This document shows positions 33,686-42,705 of a stretch of 60,560 bases of DNA, piece after piece. The position numbers and the translations under genes are program-made. Every line of letters begins with the position of its first letter. The first letter of the stretch is position 1. The stretch lies in contig JALCZJ010000013.1 in NCBI GenBank assembly GCA_022690815.1, positions 1 through 60,560 of the forward strand, read 5' to 3'. A model generated the notes under the pieces. That model was not told where the DNA came from. It did no database searches and was given only the letters and a program-made list of their open reading frames with translations. This DNA is from Ferrimicrobium sp. (GTDB lineage Bacteria; Actinomycetota; Acidimicrobiia; Acidimicrobiales; Acidimicrobiaceae).

Positions 33686-35161
33686 TCAGTCACTGGCAAA
33701 GCGTTCGTTGATGGTGAGGAAACCTTCGCCGACGATCTGAATCTTGATGAGATTGGTGGTTCCTCGCACACCGAAAGGAATACCAGCAACCAAGGCACAG
33801 ACATCCCCATTTTCACAGAGGTCGAGATCGATCGCTGCCTCGATCGCCTCCTGGATCATCACCTCGGTACTTGGTGACCGAGGGATCGTGATCGGGATGA
33901 CCCCATAGCTCAGCGTCAACGAACGCGCCGCAAAGGCATCGGGGGTGGCACCCACGATAGGTACCGTTGGACGATAGCGCGAGATCGTTCGTGCGGAATG
34001 TCCAGATTCGGTCACCGCGACCACGACCTTGAGTGAGAGATTACGGCTCAGATCAGCGGCCGCGAACCCGATGGCATCCGCCGTGGAGTGGATTGTTCTG
34101 GCTGGGTGTGTCAACAACGTCAGGCTCTGATCGGCAACGATCGCCTCGGTTGCTCGAGCGATCCGATCCATCTGACCGACGGCCTCGCTCGGATAGGAGC
34201 CGACCGCGGTCTCAGCAGAGAGCATGATCGCGTCGGTTCCATCGAGGATCGCGTTGGCGACGTCGGAGGCTTCAGCCCGCGTTGGGGTCGGTGCACTGAT
34301 CATCGATTCGAGCATCTGGGTGGCGGTGATCACCATTTTCCCTCTGGCGTTCGCAAGATGGATGATCCTCTTCTGCTCAATCGGGACCTCTTCCACGGGG
34401 ATCTCAACGCCCAAGTCACCACGGGCCACCATGACTGCGTCGGCAGCATCGATGATCTCAGCGATGCGGCCTAAGGCATCGCGACGCTCGATCTTTGCTA
34501 CGAGCCTGGGCGTGTTTGGGCCCTCAAGATTGTTGCGTATGAAATCCCGAGCCAACATCAAATCCTCGGCTACGCCAACGAACGAGAGGGCGATGAAGTC
34601 AACCTCCTGTTCGAGCAGGAAGAGGGTGTCCTGGTAATCCTTGTCGGTCATGGCAGGAATGCTCAGGTGTGAGTCGGGTAGGTTGACTCCCTTGCGAACG
34701 GAGAGCGATCCTCCTTGGGTCACCAGCACGCTGACCCCATGTTCGTCGCTGGCTTGGACAAGACCGCGCACGGCACCGTCGGCGAAGGCGATGCCATCTC
34801 CGGGCTCAACCTCTCCGAGGACACCAAGTGAGGTAATTGCGATCGCATCCGGTTGATCGGCTGGGTCACCCTCGGTAACGAGAAACTGGTCGCCAGGCTT
34901 GACCAAATGCAGCCGCGACGGGAGATCGGTAATCCTCAGTTTTGGCCCACAGAGATCGCCAAGGATCCCGATGGTCGACCCGGTTCGCAGCGCTGCGGCA
35001 CGGACATGTTCGATGGTCGCTCGATGTTCCTCGAAGGTGCCGTGTGACATGTTGATGCGCGCGACATTCATGCCCGCTTCGATCAGGGTGACCAACTGCT
35101 CCACCCCCTGCGAGGCGGGCCCAATACTACAGACGATCTTGGTACGTCGCGGTCCATTCAT
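33686..35161 (-). CDS. pyk: pyruvate kinase
   Basis: The 491-residue enzyme converts phosphoenolpyruvate and ADP to pyruvate and ATP, the last step of glycolysis. It begins RRTKIVCSIGPAS, has the MNVARINMSHG substrate loop, FIALSFVGVAEDL, LVAKIERRDAL with the catalytic Lys, MVARGDLGVEIPVEEVP, and ATQMLESMISAPTPTRAEASD before the C-terminal allosteric domain (VVAVTESGHSARTISRYRP). Length and motifs are complete. It is monocistronic, convergent with the MoxR operon. The ATG at 35161 follows GGAGTCTCT. Confidence 0.97.
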   Translation of the reverse strand: MNGPRRTKIVCSIGPASQGVEQLVTLIEAGMNVARINMSHGTFEEHRATIEHVRAAALRTGSTIGILGDLCGPKLRITDLPSRLHLVKPGDQFLVTEGDPADQPDAIAITSLGVLGEVEPGDGIAFADGAVRGLVQASDEHGVSVLVTQGGSLSVRKGVNLPDSHLSIPAMTDKDYQDTLFLLEQEVDFIALSFVGVAEDLMLARDFIRNNLEGPNTPRLVAKIERRDALGRIAEIIDAADAVMVARGDLGVEIPVEEVPIEQKRIIHLANARGKMVITATQMLESMISAPTPTRAEASDVANAILDGTDAIMLSAETAVGSYPSEAVGQMDRIARATEAIVADQSLTLLTHPARTIHSTADAIGFAAADLSRNLSLKVVVAVTESGHSARTISRYRPTVPIVGATPDAFAARSLTLSYGVIPITIPRSPSTEVMIQEAIEAAIDLDLCENGDVCALVAGIPFGVRGTTNLIKIQIVGEGFLTINERFASD

Positions 35162-35357
35162 AGAGACTCCAGTCCAGTTTCTCTATCACCCTAACGGGAC
35201 CGACAAGCCGACAAGTTGACCCGTGGCGCCCCATTTACGCCTAACTAGCAACAAGGTCCTTTCGCCACGGTGTCAAGCGAATTTGAGGGTTGGGCCAGCG
35301 CCTTCGGGTGCATCCCTTAACGGGCTTCACCCACCATGAGGCCCGTGTCACGCTCGG

Positions 35358-35867
35358 TCAGTTCGACTCCTGGAGCAACCGTGCAAGACGGAGGAGAAAG
35401 CCCCGGATACTCGAGTCAGCGAGGCGATGAAAGACCGCCTGGTCCATCAGCTGACCGGGTCGACCCAATGGGGCACGGTAGGTTCCCTCCAGCCATAGTT
35501 GACTCGCCCCTTGTTCGAGCCCTGAGACACCCAGCGTCCCCTCAAAGGTCGGCAACAGCCTTGACCGTGAAACTGGCGCCCAGGTGATCGGGAAGATGAC
35601 GCTATCGCGAGACCTTGACGGTGCAGCCAGCGTCACGACTACTGAGGCACCAAAGATCTTTGCCGCCCTCAGTCCCATCTTCGCCTGCACCGGGCTCTGG
35701 CTCAATCTTGTCCCAGTGATGAGCTCACCAAGCCAACTGGAGGGATGCTGGGTGATTTGCAGGGCCGCTGCCTCCCAGTCCATATCCAGGTCGACAAAAT
35801 CACGGACAAAACGAACCGGCTGGCTCTCGCCACCCAAGGCTGCGTCATTGTCTGCGTACTCAACCAC
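35358..35867 (-). CDS. hypothetical protein, possible SRPBCC-like fold
   Basis: The 169-residue protein has alternating strands and a closing helix: VVVTLAAPSRSRDSVIFPIT, the strand FEGTLGVSGLEQGASQLWLEG, the strand TYRAPLGRPGQLMD, then FHRLADSSIRGFLLRLARLL. The pattern of a final long amphipathic helix after several strands is what polyketide-cyclase/START-like (SRPBCC) proteins show. Identification is tentative. There is no signal peptide. It lies 80 bases from the EamA gene on the same strand. Confidence 0.6.
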   Translation of the reverse strand: MVEYADNDAALGGESQPVRFVRDFVDLDMDWEAAALQITQHPSSWLGELITGTRLSQSPVQAKMGLRAAKIFGASVVVTLAAPSRSRDSVIFPITWAPVSRSRLLPTFEGTLGVSGLEQGASQLWLEGTYRAPLGRPGQLMDQAVFHRLADSSIRGFLLRLARLLQESN

Positions 35868-35946
35868 GGCACTTCATCTCCCTCTCAATCGTAGGCAAAA
35901 CAGACGATCAGGACCCACAATGCCGATCGCGTGTGACTTTAGTCCC

Positions 35947-36873
35947 CTAAAAAGACGACTCTTGGGGTCCCTGTGTTCCAGGCTGAGCTCCTGGTTGCTC
36001 ATCACCGCGTGAACCCACCGAGATGAGAAGCATAGCCCCGACGATGATGGCACCGCCAATCCATCCGGAGAGCTGCTGATGTTGATGGAGGGCTACCAGG
36101 GCAACCAGCGCTGCGAAGACCGGCTCCATCGAGTAGATGATCGATATCTCGATGGAATCGAGCCAACGCAGCGACCAGGTCTGGGCGAGAAAACCGACCG
36201 CCGAAGCCCCAATCCCGTTGATGATAACCGTCAACCAGGCCTCACCGGAGGCGTGAGCGGGCCACAACCCTCCTTGACCCGGCACCAGCGTCACCAGCCC
36301 GGCGAGCACAGCGACCGTCACCATCTGGATCAAGGTAAACCGTGCTACCTGGACGTGATTGATAACAAACTCCACCACCACGAGCTGTATGGCGAAAAAC
36401 ATCGCGCACGCGAGCATCAGCGCTACACCCAACAGATGTCCTGCCCCCGTGGGGGCTGCGAGCAGGTAGAGCCCCGCAAGCGCTAGAATCGCCGCCCAAA
36501 TCTGGAGCTTGGATGGCCGACGATGGAAAAGAAGGAGCAAAATTGGTACCAAAATCACCGAGAGTCCGGTGAGAAAGCCCGACAGCGACGCCGAGATGAA
36601 CCGTTGACCCTCTGTCTGGGTCAGATAGCCGCCAAAAAGCAACGCTCCAGTTGCAACACCAGCTCCAACCTCCCTTTGGTCCAGATCACGCCAGAACGAC
36701 CGATGACGTCCGAAGATCACCAATAAGAACACCGATGCCAGCGCGAAGCGAAGGAAGGTCAATGTAGGAGCGGTAATCGAGTGAAGCGCAACCTCGTTAA
36801 GCGAGAACGTGGCTCCCCAAAGAGCGGTGATTGCGAGCAGGCTTGTCCGAGCTCGTCGGTGCCGGGAATTCAC
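35947..36873 (-). CDS. EamA/DMT-family transporter
   Basis: The 308-residue protein has ten predicted membrane helices arranged as two EamA halves (SLLAITALWGATFSLNEVAL at the start; IEISIIYSMEPVFAALVALV in the second half). The W-G-x-x-F and S-x-x-EP-V-x-A motifs are those of RhaT/YdcZ-like drug/metabolite exporters. It probably exports an amino acid or metabolite; the substrate cannot be read from sequence. It is divergent from the PsiE-like gene. Confidence 0.85.
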   Translation of the reverse strand: MNSRHRRARTSLLAITALWGATFSLNEVALHSITAPTLTFLRFALASVFLLVIFGRHRSFWRDLDQREVGAGVATGALLFGGYLTQTEGQRFISASLSGFLTGLSVILVPILLLLFHRRPSKLQIWAAILALAGLYLLAAPTGAGHLLGVALMLACAMFFAIQLVVVEFVINHVQVARFTLIQMVTVAVLAGLVTLVPGQGGLWPAHASGEAWLTVIINGIGASAVGFLAQTWSLRWLDSIEISIIYSMEPVFAALVALVALHQHQQLSGWIGGAIIVGAMLLISVGSRGDEQPGAQPGTQGPQESSF

Positions 36874-36920
36874 CGGATATGAACGCTCATCGCGATGCGG
36901 CCAGATATGCTACCCTGCAC

Positions 36921-37424
36921 ATGAGTAACTCCCCCCTCAATTCTTCACGAATAGCTGACTATGTCTCGAGTGTCGAGACGCTGTTCTACCTTATCGTAGC
37001 GCTGTTCCTGGCGGTGATGGCTGCGGCGGTGCTTTACCAAGCGGTCCATGGACTTATCGGCATTGACCTCAATGGCAATGTCACGCGAGCCCTGGTTGGT
37101 ACCTTGAATGAGATCCTGTTCGTGATCATCTTGTTGGAGCTGATGAGCACCGTCTACAACCACCTCAAGCACGGAGGCTTTCAGCTTCGCCCCTTCCTTA
37201 TCATCGGCATCGTCTCATCGGTTCGAAGGATCTTGGTACTTGGCGCCCAGCTCTCAACGCTACACGAGACGAGTTCAAGCGCCCCGCAGTTTCATGCGTC
37301 GATCATAGAGTTGTTGGTTGAGACGCTGGTGGTGTTCGCGTTGACCGTCGCCCTCTACCTCCATGCCCTTAGCCGCCGGAAAAGCAAGCAGCGTTCGGCG
37401 ACTAGTGACGTCCATCCTCAGTAA
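36921..37424 (+). CDS. PsiE-like phosphate-starvation-type membrane protein
   Basis: About 168 residues from the ATG at 36921 (an ATG at 36879 lies only six bases from the divergent gene and is less likely). It has four hydrophobic helices: FYLIVALFLAVMAAAVLYQA, a second with LFVIILLELMSTVYNHLKHG, a third IGIVSSVRRILVLGAQL, and a final ELLVETLVVFALTVALYLHA. LLELMSTV...H...L-P-F-L-I-I-x-I-x-x-x-R-x-I-L is the PsiE signature. It is integral to the cytoplasmic membrane; its function is poorly known. It ends inside the gcvPB gene on the other strand. Confidence 0.75.
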   Translation: MSNSPLNSSRIADYVSSVETLFYLIVALFLAVMAAAVLYQAVHGLIGIDLNGNVTRALVGTLNEILFVIILLELMSTVYNHLKHGGFQLRPFLIIGIVSSVRRILVLGAQLSTLHETSSSAPQFHASIIELLVETLVVFALTVALYLHALSRRKSKQRSATSDVHPQ

Positions 37425-38916
37425 GTATCGGATTCCTAGCGGCTCGAGCCTCATCGAGTCGGCGGACCGGCGTGTTTTGTGGCTGCGCCAAGACGACCCG
37501 GGGATCCTGCTTTGCCTGCTCTACGATCTCTTCAAAGGCACGAGCAAGCGCCTCCAAGGTCTGTGGTGACTCAGTCTCTGTGGGTTCGATCATGAGCGCC
37601 TCGTGTACGACCAATGGGAAATACACCGTCGGAGCGTGAAAGCCAGCATCGAGCAGGGCCTTCGCGACATCGAGTGCACGGACTCCAGTTCGGGTCTTGA
37701 GCTTCTCGGCCGAAACGACAAACTCGTGCATGCACGGTTGCTCGTAGGCGACGTCGAAGGTGCTGGCGATACGGGCCTTGAGCCAGTTGGCATTGAGAAC
37801 CGCAAGTTCGCTCATCCGCTTGAGACCGTCGCGGCCGAGATAGCGCATGAACGCGAGTGCTCGCGCAAGGACCACTGCGTTGCCATAATAGGCGTGGACT
37901 CGACCGATGGATCTGGGAGGGGTCACCCACAAATAGGTGGCGCCACCATCGAGCGATCGAGGAATCGGTCCTGGAAGGAAGTCCACAAGACGCTCGACGA
38001 CCGCCACCGGTCCGGCACCAGGTCCGCCACCGCCGTGAGGGGTCGCAAATGTCTTGTGGAGGTTTGAATGGACGATATCGAACCCCATGTCACCAGGTCG
38101 GGCCACACCGACGATCGCATTGAGGTTCGCTCCGTCATAATAGGCGAGCCCATCAACGGCATGAATCACCGCCAAGATCTCCTGGATCTCTTGCTCGAAG
38201 AGCCCAAGGGTGTTGGGGTTGGTTAACATGATGCCTGCGGTGTCATCGTCCACCAAGGCACGAAGCTTGGCAAGATCGACAAGCCCATTGGGTCCACTTG
38301 GTACCGTGACGGCCTCGAACCCAGCAAGGGAAACCGACGCAGGATTCGTGCCATGGGCAGAGTCAGGGATCACGATCTTCGAGGGGTTGCGACCGTTAGC
38401 GGCGTGATAAGCCCGCATAATCAACAAGCCAGTCAACTCGCCACTGGCCCCTGCTGGGGGCTGGAGCGTGGCTTGGGCCATGCCGGTCATTTCGCAGACG
38501 TAATGCTCGAGTTCGTTCAAGAGTCGAAGCCAACCCTGGATCGCCTCTGGCGGCGTCAAGGGATGGACGTTTGCAAGACCGTCGATCGACGCGATCTGAT
38601 CGGCAAACTTGGGATTGTACTTCATGGTGCACGAACCAAGCGGATAGGCACCAAGGTCAACCGAGTAGTTACGGCTAGCGAGGCGGGTGAAGTGACCAAC
38701 GAGATCACGCTCAGATACCTCGGGCAGGCCAACGGGCTCCTCACGGAGCCACTCGCCGATGCTCGTAAGATCCATCTCGGGCACCTCAGTGTCTCGGAGC
38801 GAATACGCCCGCCGATCGGCGACCGAGAGTTCAAAGATGGTTGGCTCTTCGGCGTCGCCGACTAACGGAGCCGAGGAGGCCTTGCCACCGGCTGCGCTGT
38901 GTGTTAGAAAGCTCAT
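37402..38916 (-). CDS. gcvPB: glycine dehydrogenase (decarboxylating) subunit 2
   Basis: The 504-residue protein is the catalytic subunit of the two-part P protein of glycine cleavage. It has YPLGSCTMKYNPK near residue 91, PDSAHGTNPASVSLAGFE, ITxNP-type LTNPNTLGLFE, and VHSNLHKTFATPHGGGGPG, where Lys288 should form the PLP Schiff base. With subunit 1 it decarboxylates glycine and loads the aminomethyl group on GcvH. Its start overlaps the gcvPA stop by four bases. Confidence 0.95.
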   Translation of the reverse strand: MSFLTHSAAGGKASSAPLVGDAEEPTIFELSVADRRAYSLRDTEVPEMDLTSIGEWLREEPVGLPEVSERDLVGHFTRLASRNYSVDLGAYPLGSCTMKYNPKFADQIASIDGLANVHPLTPPEAIQGWLRLLNELEHYVCEMTGMAQATLQPPAGASGELTGLLIMRAYHAANGRNPSKIVIPDSAHGTNPASVSLAGFEAVTVPSGPNGLVDLAKLRALVDDDTAGIMLTNPNTLGLFEQEIQEILAVIHAVDGLAYYDGANLNAIVGVARPGDMGFDIVHSNLHKTFATPHGGGGPGAGPVAVVERLVDFLPGPIPRSLDGGATYLWVTPPRSIGRVHAYYGNAVVLARALAFMRYLGRDGLKRMSELAVLNANWLKARIASTFDVAYEQPCMHEFVVSAEKLKTRTGVRALDVAKALLDAGFHAPTVYFPLVVHEALMIEPTETESPQTLEALARAFEEIVEQAKQDPRVVLAQPQNTPVRRLDEARAARNPILTEDGRH

Positions 38917-40241
38917 TGCAGTTCCTTTCCCAGGGTGTCGACAAAGCGGTCAATCTCGGCTTTGGTGCGGGCCTCGGTGACGGCCATGACGATCCGATCA
39001 TCGGTCTCTGGCGGGACAACGCCAGCCAAAAAGCCATGCGCCAACATGCGGTGGACGAGCTCGGTGGCGCTCATTGGAACGGGCACCGTAAATTCGCGGA
39101 CAAATCGAGTCGTGCTCGGGACGAGCCCGATCTCACCCAGTCGCGCCGCCAGATAGTGGGCACCGTCATAGTTGCGCCGTGCAAGCTTGGCAAAGCCAGC
39201 CTTACCGAGCCAAGACAGATGGATCGCAGCTTGGATCGCCATCAGGGTTTGGTTTGTGCAGACGTTTGAGGTAGCCTTCTCACGACGAATATCTTGCTCA
39301 CGGGTACGAAGGGTCGTCACAAAGGCTCGTCGATCATCAAGGTCGCGGGTCTCGCCAACAAGTCGGCCAGGCATTAGTCGGACGTAGTCTTGCTTAGCGG
39401 CGAACAGACCGAGTAGCGGGCCACCAAACGAGAGCGGTATGCCAAGCGATTGCCCTTCGGCCACGACGATATCAGCGCCCAGAGTTCCGGGCGACACAAG
39501 CAGCCCTAAAGCGATCGGGTCGGCGACAACGATCAATAGGGCCCCAAGTGAGGTTGCCAGTGCCCGAAATTCATGAAGATCCTCGATCGCGCCGAAATAG
39601 TTTGGATACCCGACGATCACCGCCGCCACCGGTCCGCCGGGCCTAGCCTCAGGGACGATGGTCGTATCGTCGGCACCAAGTTCAAGGGTGGCTACGTCGA
39701 TCTTGGTGCCCGCACCGAAAGTGGCGAGCGCCGCTCGATAGTTTGGGTGGACTCCCTTTGACACGATGACACGGTGCTGCTTGGTATAGCCCACCGCCAT
39801 ATTGACCGCCTCGACCAGGCTCGCCGCCCCATCGTAGAGTGAGGCATTGGCGATGGGGAGACCAAAGAGTCGGGCGATCATGGTCTGGAACTCAAACAAC
39901 GCTTGTAAGACGCCTTGGGCGACCTCCGGCTGATAGGGCGTATACGCCGTGACGAAGGCTGCTTGGGTGCCGAGATGTCGCGCTGCTGCAGAAAGATCAT
40001 GGTCGTAGACACCTCCCCCAGCAAAGCTGATTAGGGAGCTGCGAACCGCGCTGTTAGAGGCCCCGTAATGGACAAACTCCTCGATGACGTCGATCTCGGA
40101 GCGATCTTCGGGTAGATTCAGCGGTTCACTGCGCCGCAGTGCGATCGGAATTGACGCATACAGCTCATCCAAGGATGTCAGCTCAAGATCGGCCAGCATC
40201 TGACGGATCTCCTCATCGGTGTGTGGGGCAAAAGACGGCAA
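38913..40241 (-). CDS. gcvPA: glycine dehydrogenase (decarboxylating) subunit 1
   Basis: The 442-residue subunit has the usual length. It begins with FAPHTDEEIRQMLADL and has FAGGGVYDHDLSAAARHL, a FVTAYTPYQPEVAQGVLQAL segment, DGAASLVEAVNMAV and SNVCTNQTLMAIQAAIHLSW, all characteristic of GcvPA. It pairs with GcvPB to form an alpha2beta2 P protein, common in deep actinobacteria, archaea and Firmicutes rather than the fused form of mycobacteria. TTG start at 40241 after AAGGAGG. Confidence 0.95.
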   Translation of the reverse strand: MPSFAPHTDEEIRQMLADLELTSLDELYASIPIALRRSEPLNLPEDRSEIDVIEEFVHYGASNSAVRSSLISFAGGGVYDHDLSAAARHLGTQAAFVTAYTPYQPEVAQGVLQALFEFQTMIARLFGLPIANASLYDGAASLVEAVNMAVGYTKQHRVIVSKGVHPNYRAALATFGAGTKIDVATLELGADDTTIVPEARPGGPVAAVIVGYPNYFGAIEDLHEFRALATSLGALLIVVADPIALGLLVSPGTLGADIVVAEGQSLGIPLSFGGPLLGLFAAKQDYVRLMPGRLVGETRDLDDRRAFVTTLRTREQDIRREKATSNVCTNQTLMAIQAAIHLSWLGKAGFAKLARRNYDGAHYLAARLGEIGLVPSTTRFVREFTVPVPMSATELVHRMLAHGFLAGVVPPETDDRIVMAVTEARTKAEIDRFVDTLGKELQ

Positions 40242-40369
40242 ACCATCCTCCTTCTTCAGTGTCTCGTCAGTTACGTTCAGGCGAGTACGAAATCGGCTTT
40301 AGAACTCGACTGTGGCTCCGTTTGGATCTCAATCTTGTCACTTAGCCTCTCTCTCATCCTGCGCTGTAT

Positions 40370-40399
40370 GGTCTCGCGCTCATTGGTCTCGCGCTCATT
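40370..40399. repeat. 15-bp tandem repeat between gcvT and gcvPA
   Basis: GGTCTCGCGCTCATT is repeated exactly twice (40370-40384, 40385-40399), and a third imperfect unit begins GGTCTTGGG. It lies in the 249-base gap separating gcvT from gcvPA. I looked for a glycine riboswitch in this gap on the minus strand and saw no convincing aptamer. Confidence 0.8.
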
Positions 40400-40490
40400 G
40401 GTCTTGGGTAGCCGCACTGGCATCCCATGGTTTACAGGAGTCATGCTGGACGCAAAGGAACCTCTACAAAAGCACAACATTGCAACGTAT

Positions 40491-41540
40491 CTAAGTGAGT
40501 GCGGCAAATGGGTAGGCGCAGCGGGTAATCGGCACGCGAAGCTCTCCTCGATGAAGAACTAGTGCATCCGGGGCCCCAGCATCAAGGAATCCGAGGCCGA
40601 TTCCTTCTTTGCGCAGCGGAGAATAACCGCCACTCGACACCCAGCCAACCTCATCGCCATCAGCATAGATTCGCTCACCGGTTCGCAATGGAGCTCGGGT
40701 GCTGGTGGTGAGACCGTTCAAGAGTGGGGATACCCCGGCTTCGCGCTGGGCCAACAGCGCCGACTTGCCTGGAAAGTCGCCCTTATCAAACTTCACAACC
40801 CAATCGAGTCGCGCATTGAATGGCGTTAGGTTCTGGCCAAGTTCATGTCCATGGAGCGGAAGGCCGGCCTCAAGTCGAAGGGTGTCACGTGACCCAAGTC
40901 CACATGGTTGGACGCCAGCGCGAATCAGATCAAGGAAACACGCCTCAGCTCGTTCGTTGGGTATCGATAGTTCTACCCCATCGCTGCCCGTGTAACCCGT
41001 ACCAGAAATTACGATTGGGGCGTCTCGATAACGGCCCGTCACGATCCGGTTCTTGGACGGCAACTCGTTCACCTCAAGGACGGATCGGACGTACGTCCGA
41101 GCCTGGGGCCCTTGAACCGCAAGGATCGTTCGCTGATCTGTGACATCAACCCCACCGACACTGGCAAGGACGTTGGTTGTGTTGGCAGCGTTTGGCATGA
41201 CATCGAAGCCATCGCTCGTCAGCCACCAAACGATGATATCGTCAAGGACCGATCCTGTGTCGTCCAACAGATGGGTGTATTGGGCTCGGCCTGGTCCGAT
41301 GCGACTGAGGTCGTTAGTGAACACCGACTGCAGTCGGTCAAAGGCATCAGGCCCCTGTACCCTGACCGTGCCTAGATGGCTCACATCAAAGACGCCAGCA
41401 TCGTTACGGACCGCGAGGTGCTCGGCGATCGTCCCAGCAGGATACGCCAAAGGCATTTCATAGCCGCCAAATTGCGTCATTTTCGCACCGAGCCCCAGGT
41501 GGGTCCCATGCAGAGCAGTGGTCTTCATCACTTCTGACAT
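40491..41540 (-). CDS. gcvT: aminomethyltransferase (glycine cleavage T protein)
   Basis: The 349-residue T protein transfers the methylene group from aminomethyl-GcvH to tetrahydrofolate and releases ammonia. Landmarks: LHGTHLGLGAKMTQFGGYEMP, VRNDAGVFDVSHLGTV (Asp of the catalytic site), ILAVQGPQA, ISGTGYTGSDGVELSIP, GLGSRDTLRLEAGLPLHGHE and the C-terminal GWVSSGGYSPLRKEGIGLGF. Length is close to the E. coli protein. It stands first in the minus-strand gcv cluster, 19 bases after the upstream hypothetical gene. Confidence 0.95.
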   Translation of the reverse strand: MSEVMKTTALHGTHLGLGAKMTQFGGYEMPLAYPAGTIAEHLAVRNDAGVFDVSHLGTVRVQGPDAFDRLQSVFTNDLSRIGPGRAQYTHLLDDTGSVLDDIIVWWLTSDGFDVMPNAANTTNVLASVGGVDVTDQRTILAVQGPQARTYVRSVLEVNELPSKNRIVTGRYRDAPIVISGTGYTGSDGVELSIPNERAEACFLDLIRAGVQPCGLGSRDTLRLEAGLPLHGHELGQNLTPFNARLDWVVKFDKGDFPGKSALLAQREAGVSPLLNGLTTSTRAPLRTGERIYADGDEVGWVSSGGYSPLRKEGIGLGFLDAGAPDALVLHRGELRVPITRCAYPFAALT

Positions 41541-41560
41541 GCTAACGGCCCTCGGTAGCC

Positions 41561-41998
41561 TTACCCAACATTCTTGCTGGGCACCATCGAAAGCTCGACC
41601 TGTTCAGTGGTGTAAGTCCGGCAGAGCCGCAGCCGGTGGTCCATGTGGTTGAGTTCAACTCGAACACACGCTTGCTGAGCGCACCAGTTCTCCAAGCATT
41701 CAAGTACCTCTTGGGTAGTCCCAAAGGCCACAAATGTCCCCTGCGCCTTCGTCACGTCCTGAGCGGTGTGAAGGTAAGGCTGATACCCGATCAACAACGA
41801 CTCATCAGCACGCATGACGTTCGTGATCATCACCTCGGGCTCATAGGCCATGGTGGTAGCGATGTGGGTCGCATTGTATTGTGCTGCACGCTTGGCCCGA
41901 ATGGAGTTCATGAAGCGAGCGTGGCGTTTCCAGCCCACTAGAAAGGCTACGATGCCCATCAAGACGATGGTCGATGGGAAAACGACGAGCGAAAGCAT
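41561..41998 (-). CDS. hypothetical membrane-anchored protein upstream of gcvT
   Basis: About 145 residues from the ATG at 41998 (the frame opens at 42070). One N-terminal membrane helix (LVVFPSTIVLMGIVAFLVGW) is followed by a cytoplasmic part with a basic helix (KRHARFMNSIRAKRAAQ), a beta segment and two or three Cys (LENWCAQQACVRVELNHMDH). The family is unknown. It immediately precedes gcvT, so it may be in the same transcript; it is divergent from the phosphatidyltransferase gene. Confidence 0.6.
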   Translation of the reverse strand: MLSLVVFPSTIVLMGIVAFLVGWKRHARFMNSIRAKRAAQYNATHIATTMAYEPEVMITNVMRADESLLIGYQPYLHTAQDVTKAQGTFVAFGTTQEVLECLENWCAQQACVRVELNHMDHRLRLCRTYTTEQVELSMVPSKNVG

Positions 41999-42075
41999 GG
42001 ATCCCTGGGGCACGGCACCTATTCTACCCCACCCTAGGAAGGCTAGGGAGAATTCTGAAAATACCTGCAAGGTCT

Positions 42076-42675
42076 ATGCTAGAAGCCGTGAGCTCACGTC
42101 CTGTAGCATCCGTCATCGTCGCGGCGGTCCCCTCCGTTATCACGGCCATTCGGCTCGTGCTCCTCATCCCTGTCTGGATTCTCTTGCTACACGGTCGACA
42201 CGACGTAGCCGCGGCCATCCTTCTCGCCGTCATGGGCATCACTGATTTCCTCGATGGTTTTGTGGCGCGACGAACGGGTGCCGTCACGACCTTCGGAAAG
42301 GTCTTTGACCCCTTCTCAGACCGAGTGGTGCTCATCGTGATCGCCGTGGCGGCGTTGGTCGATCATCTCGTTCCGACGTGGCTTCTGATTATCGTATTGG
42401 TGCGAGAGCTTCTTGTAGCGATCACCGTCCTCGGCGACCTGGTCGTTCATCGTCATCGCAATGATGTCGTCTGGATCGGCAAGGCGGGTACCTTTGGCTT
42501 GCTGCTAGGCTTTCCATTGGTAGTTCTTGGCGATGGATTGAGTCAGGTGCTGATCAAGGATTTCGCGATCGTTGTTATGGTGGTCGCGGTTGCGTTCTTG
42601 TACGTCGCTCTCGCTCTCTATGCCCTAAACTTTGTGAGAACAGCTCACCGGAAGGAACTGCCAGAGTTGGACTGA
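42076..42675 (+). CDS. CDP-alcohol phosphatidyltransferase (PgsA-like)
   Basis: About 199 residues from the ATG at 42076. It carries the family motif D-x2-DG-x2-AR-x8-G-x3-D-x3-D as DFLDGFVARRTGAVTTFGKV then FDPFSD, which binds CDP-diacylglycerol and metal. Five to six membrane helices follow. Size and the early NxxTxxR-like SVITAIRLVL segment suggest a phosphatidylglycerophosphate synthase or a similar phospholipid head-group enzyme; the acceptor alcohol cannot be fixed. It is followed 30 bases later by the nucleotidyltransferase fusion gene. Confidence 0.85.
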   Translation: MLEAVSSRPVASVIVAAVPSVITAIRLVLLIPVWILLLHGRHDVAAAILLAVMGITDFLDGFVARRTGAVTTFGKVFDPFSDRVVLIVIAVAALVDHLVPTWLLIIVLVRELLVAITVLGDLVVHRHRNDVVWIGKAGTFGLLLGFPLVVLGDGLSQVLIKDFAIVVMVVAVAFLYVALALYALNFVRTAHRKELPELD

Positions 42676-42705
42676 CGTGGATTCGTTGTCCAAAGGGAGG
42701 CTTTC

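Noticed and set aside
40242-40490. Glycine riboswitch upstream of gcvPA
   Set aside because: No recognisable conserved aptamer core on the minus strand; the only structure is a short tandem repeat.
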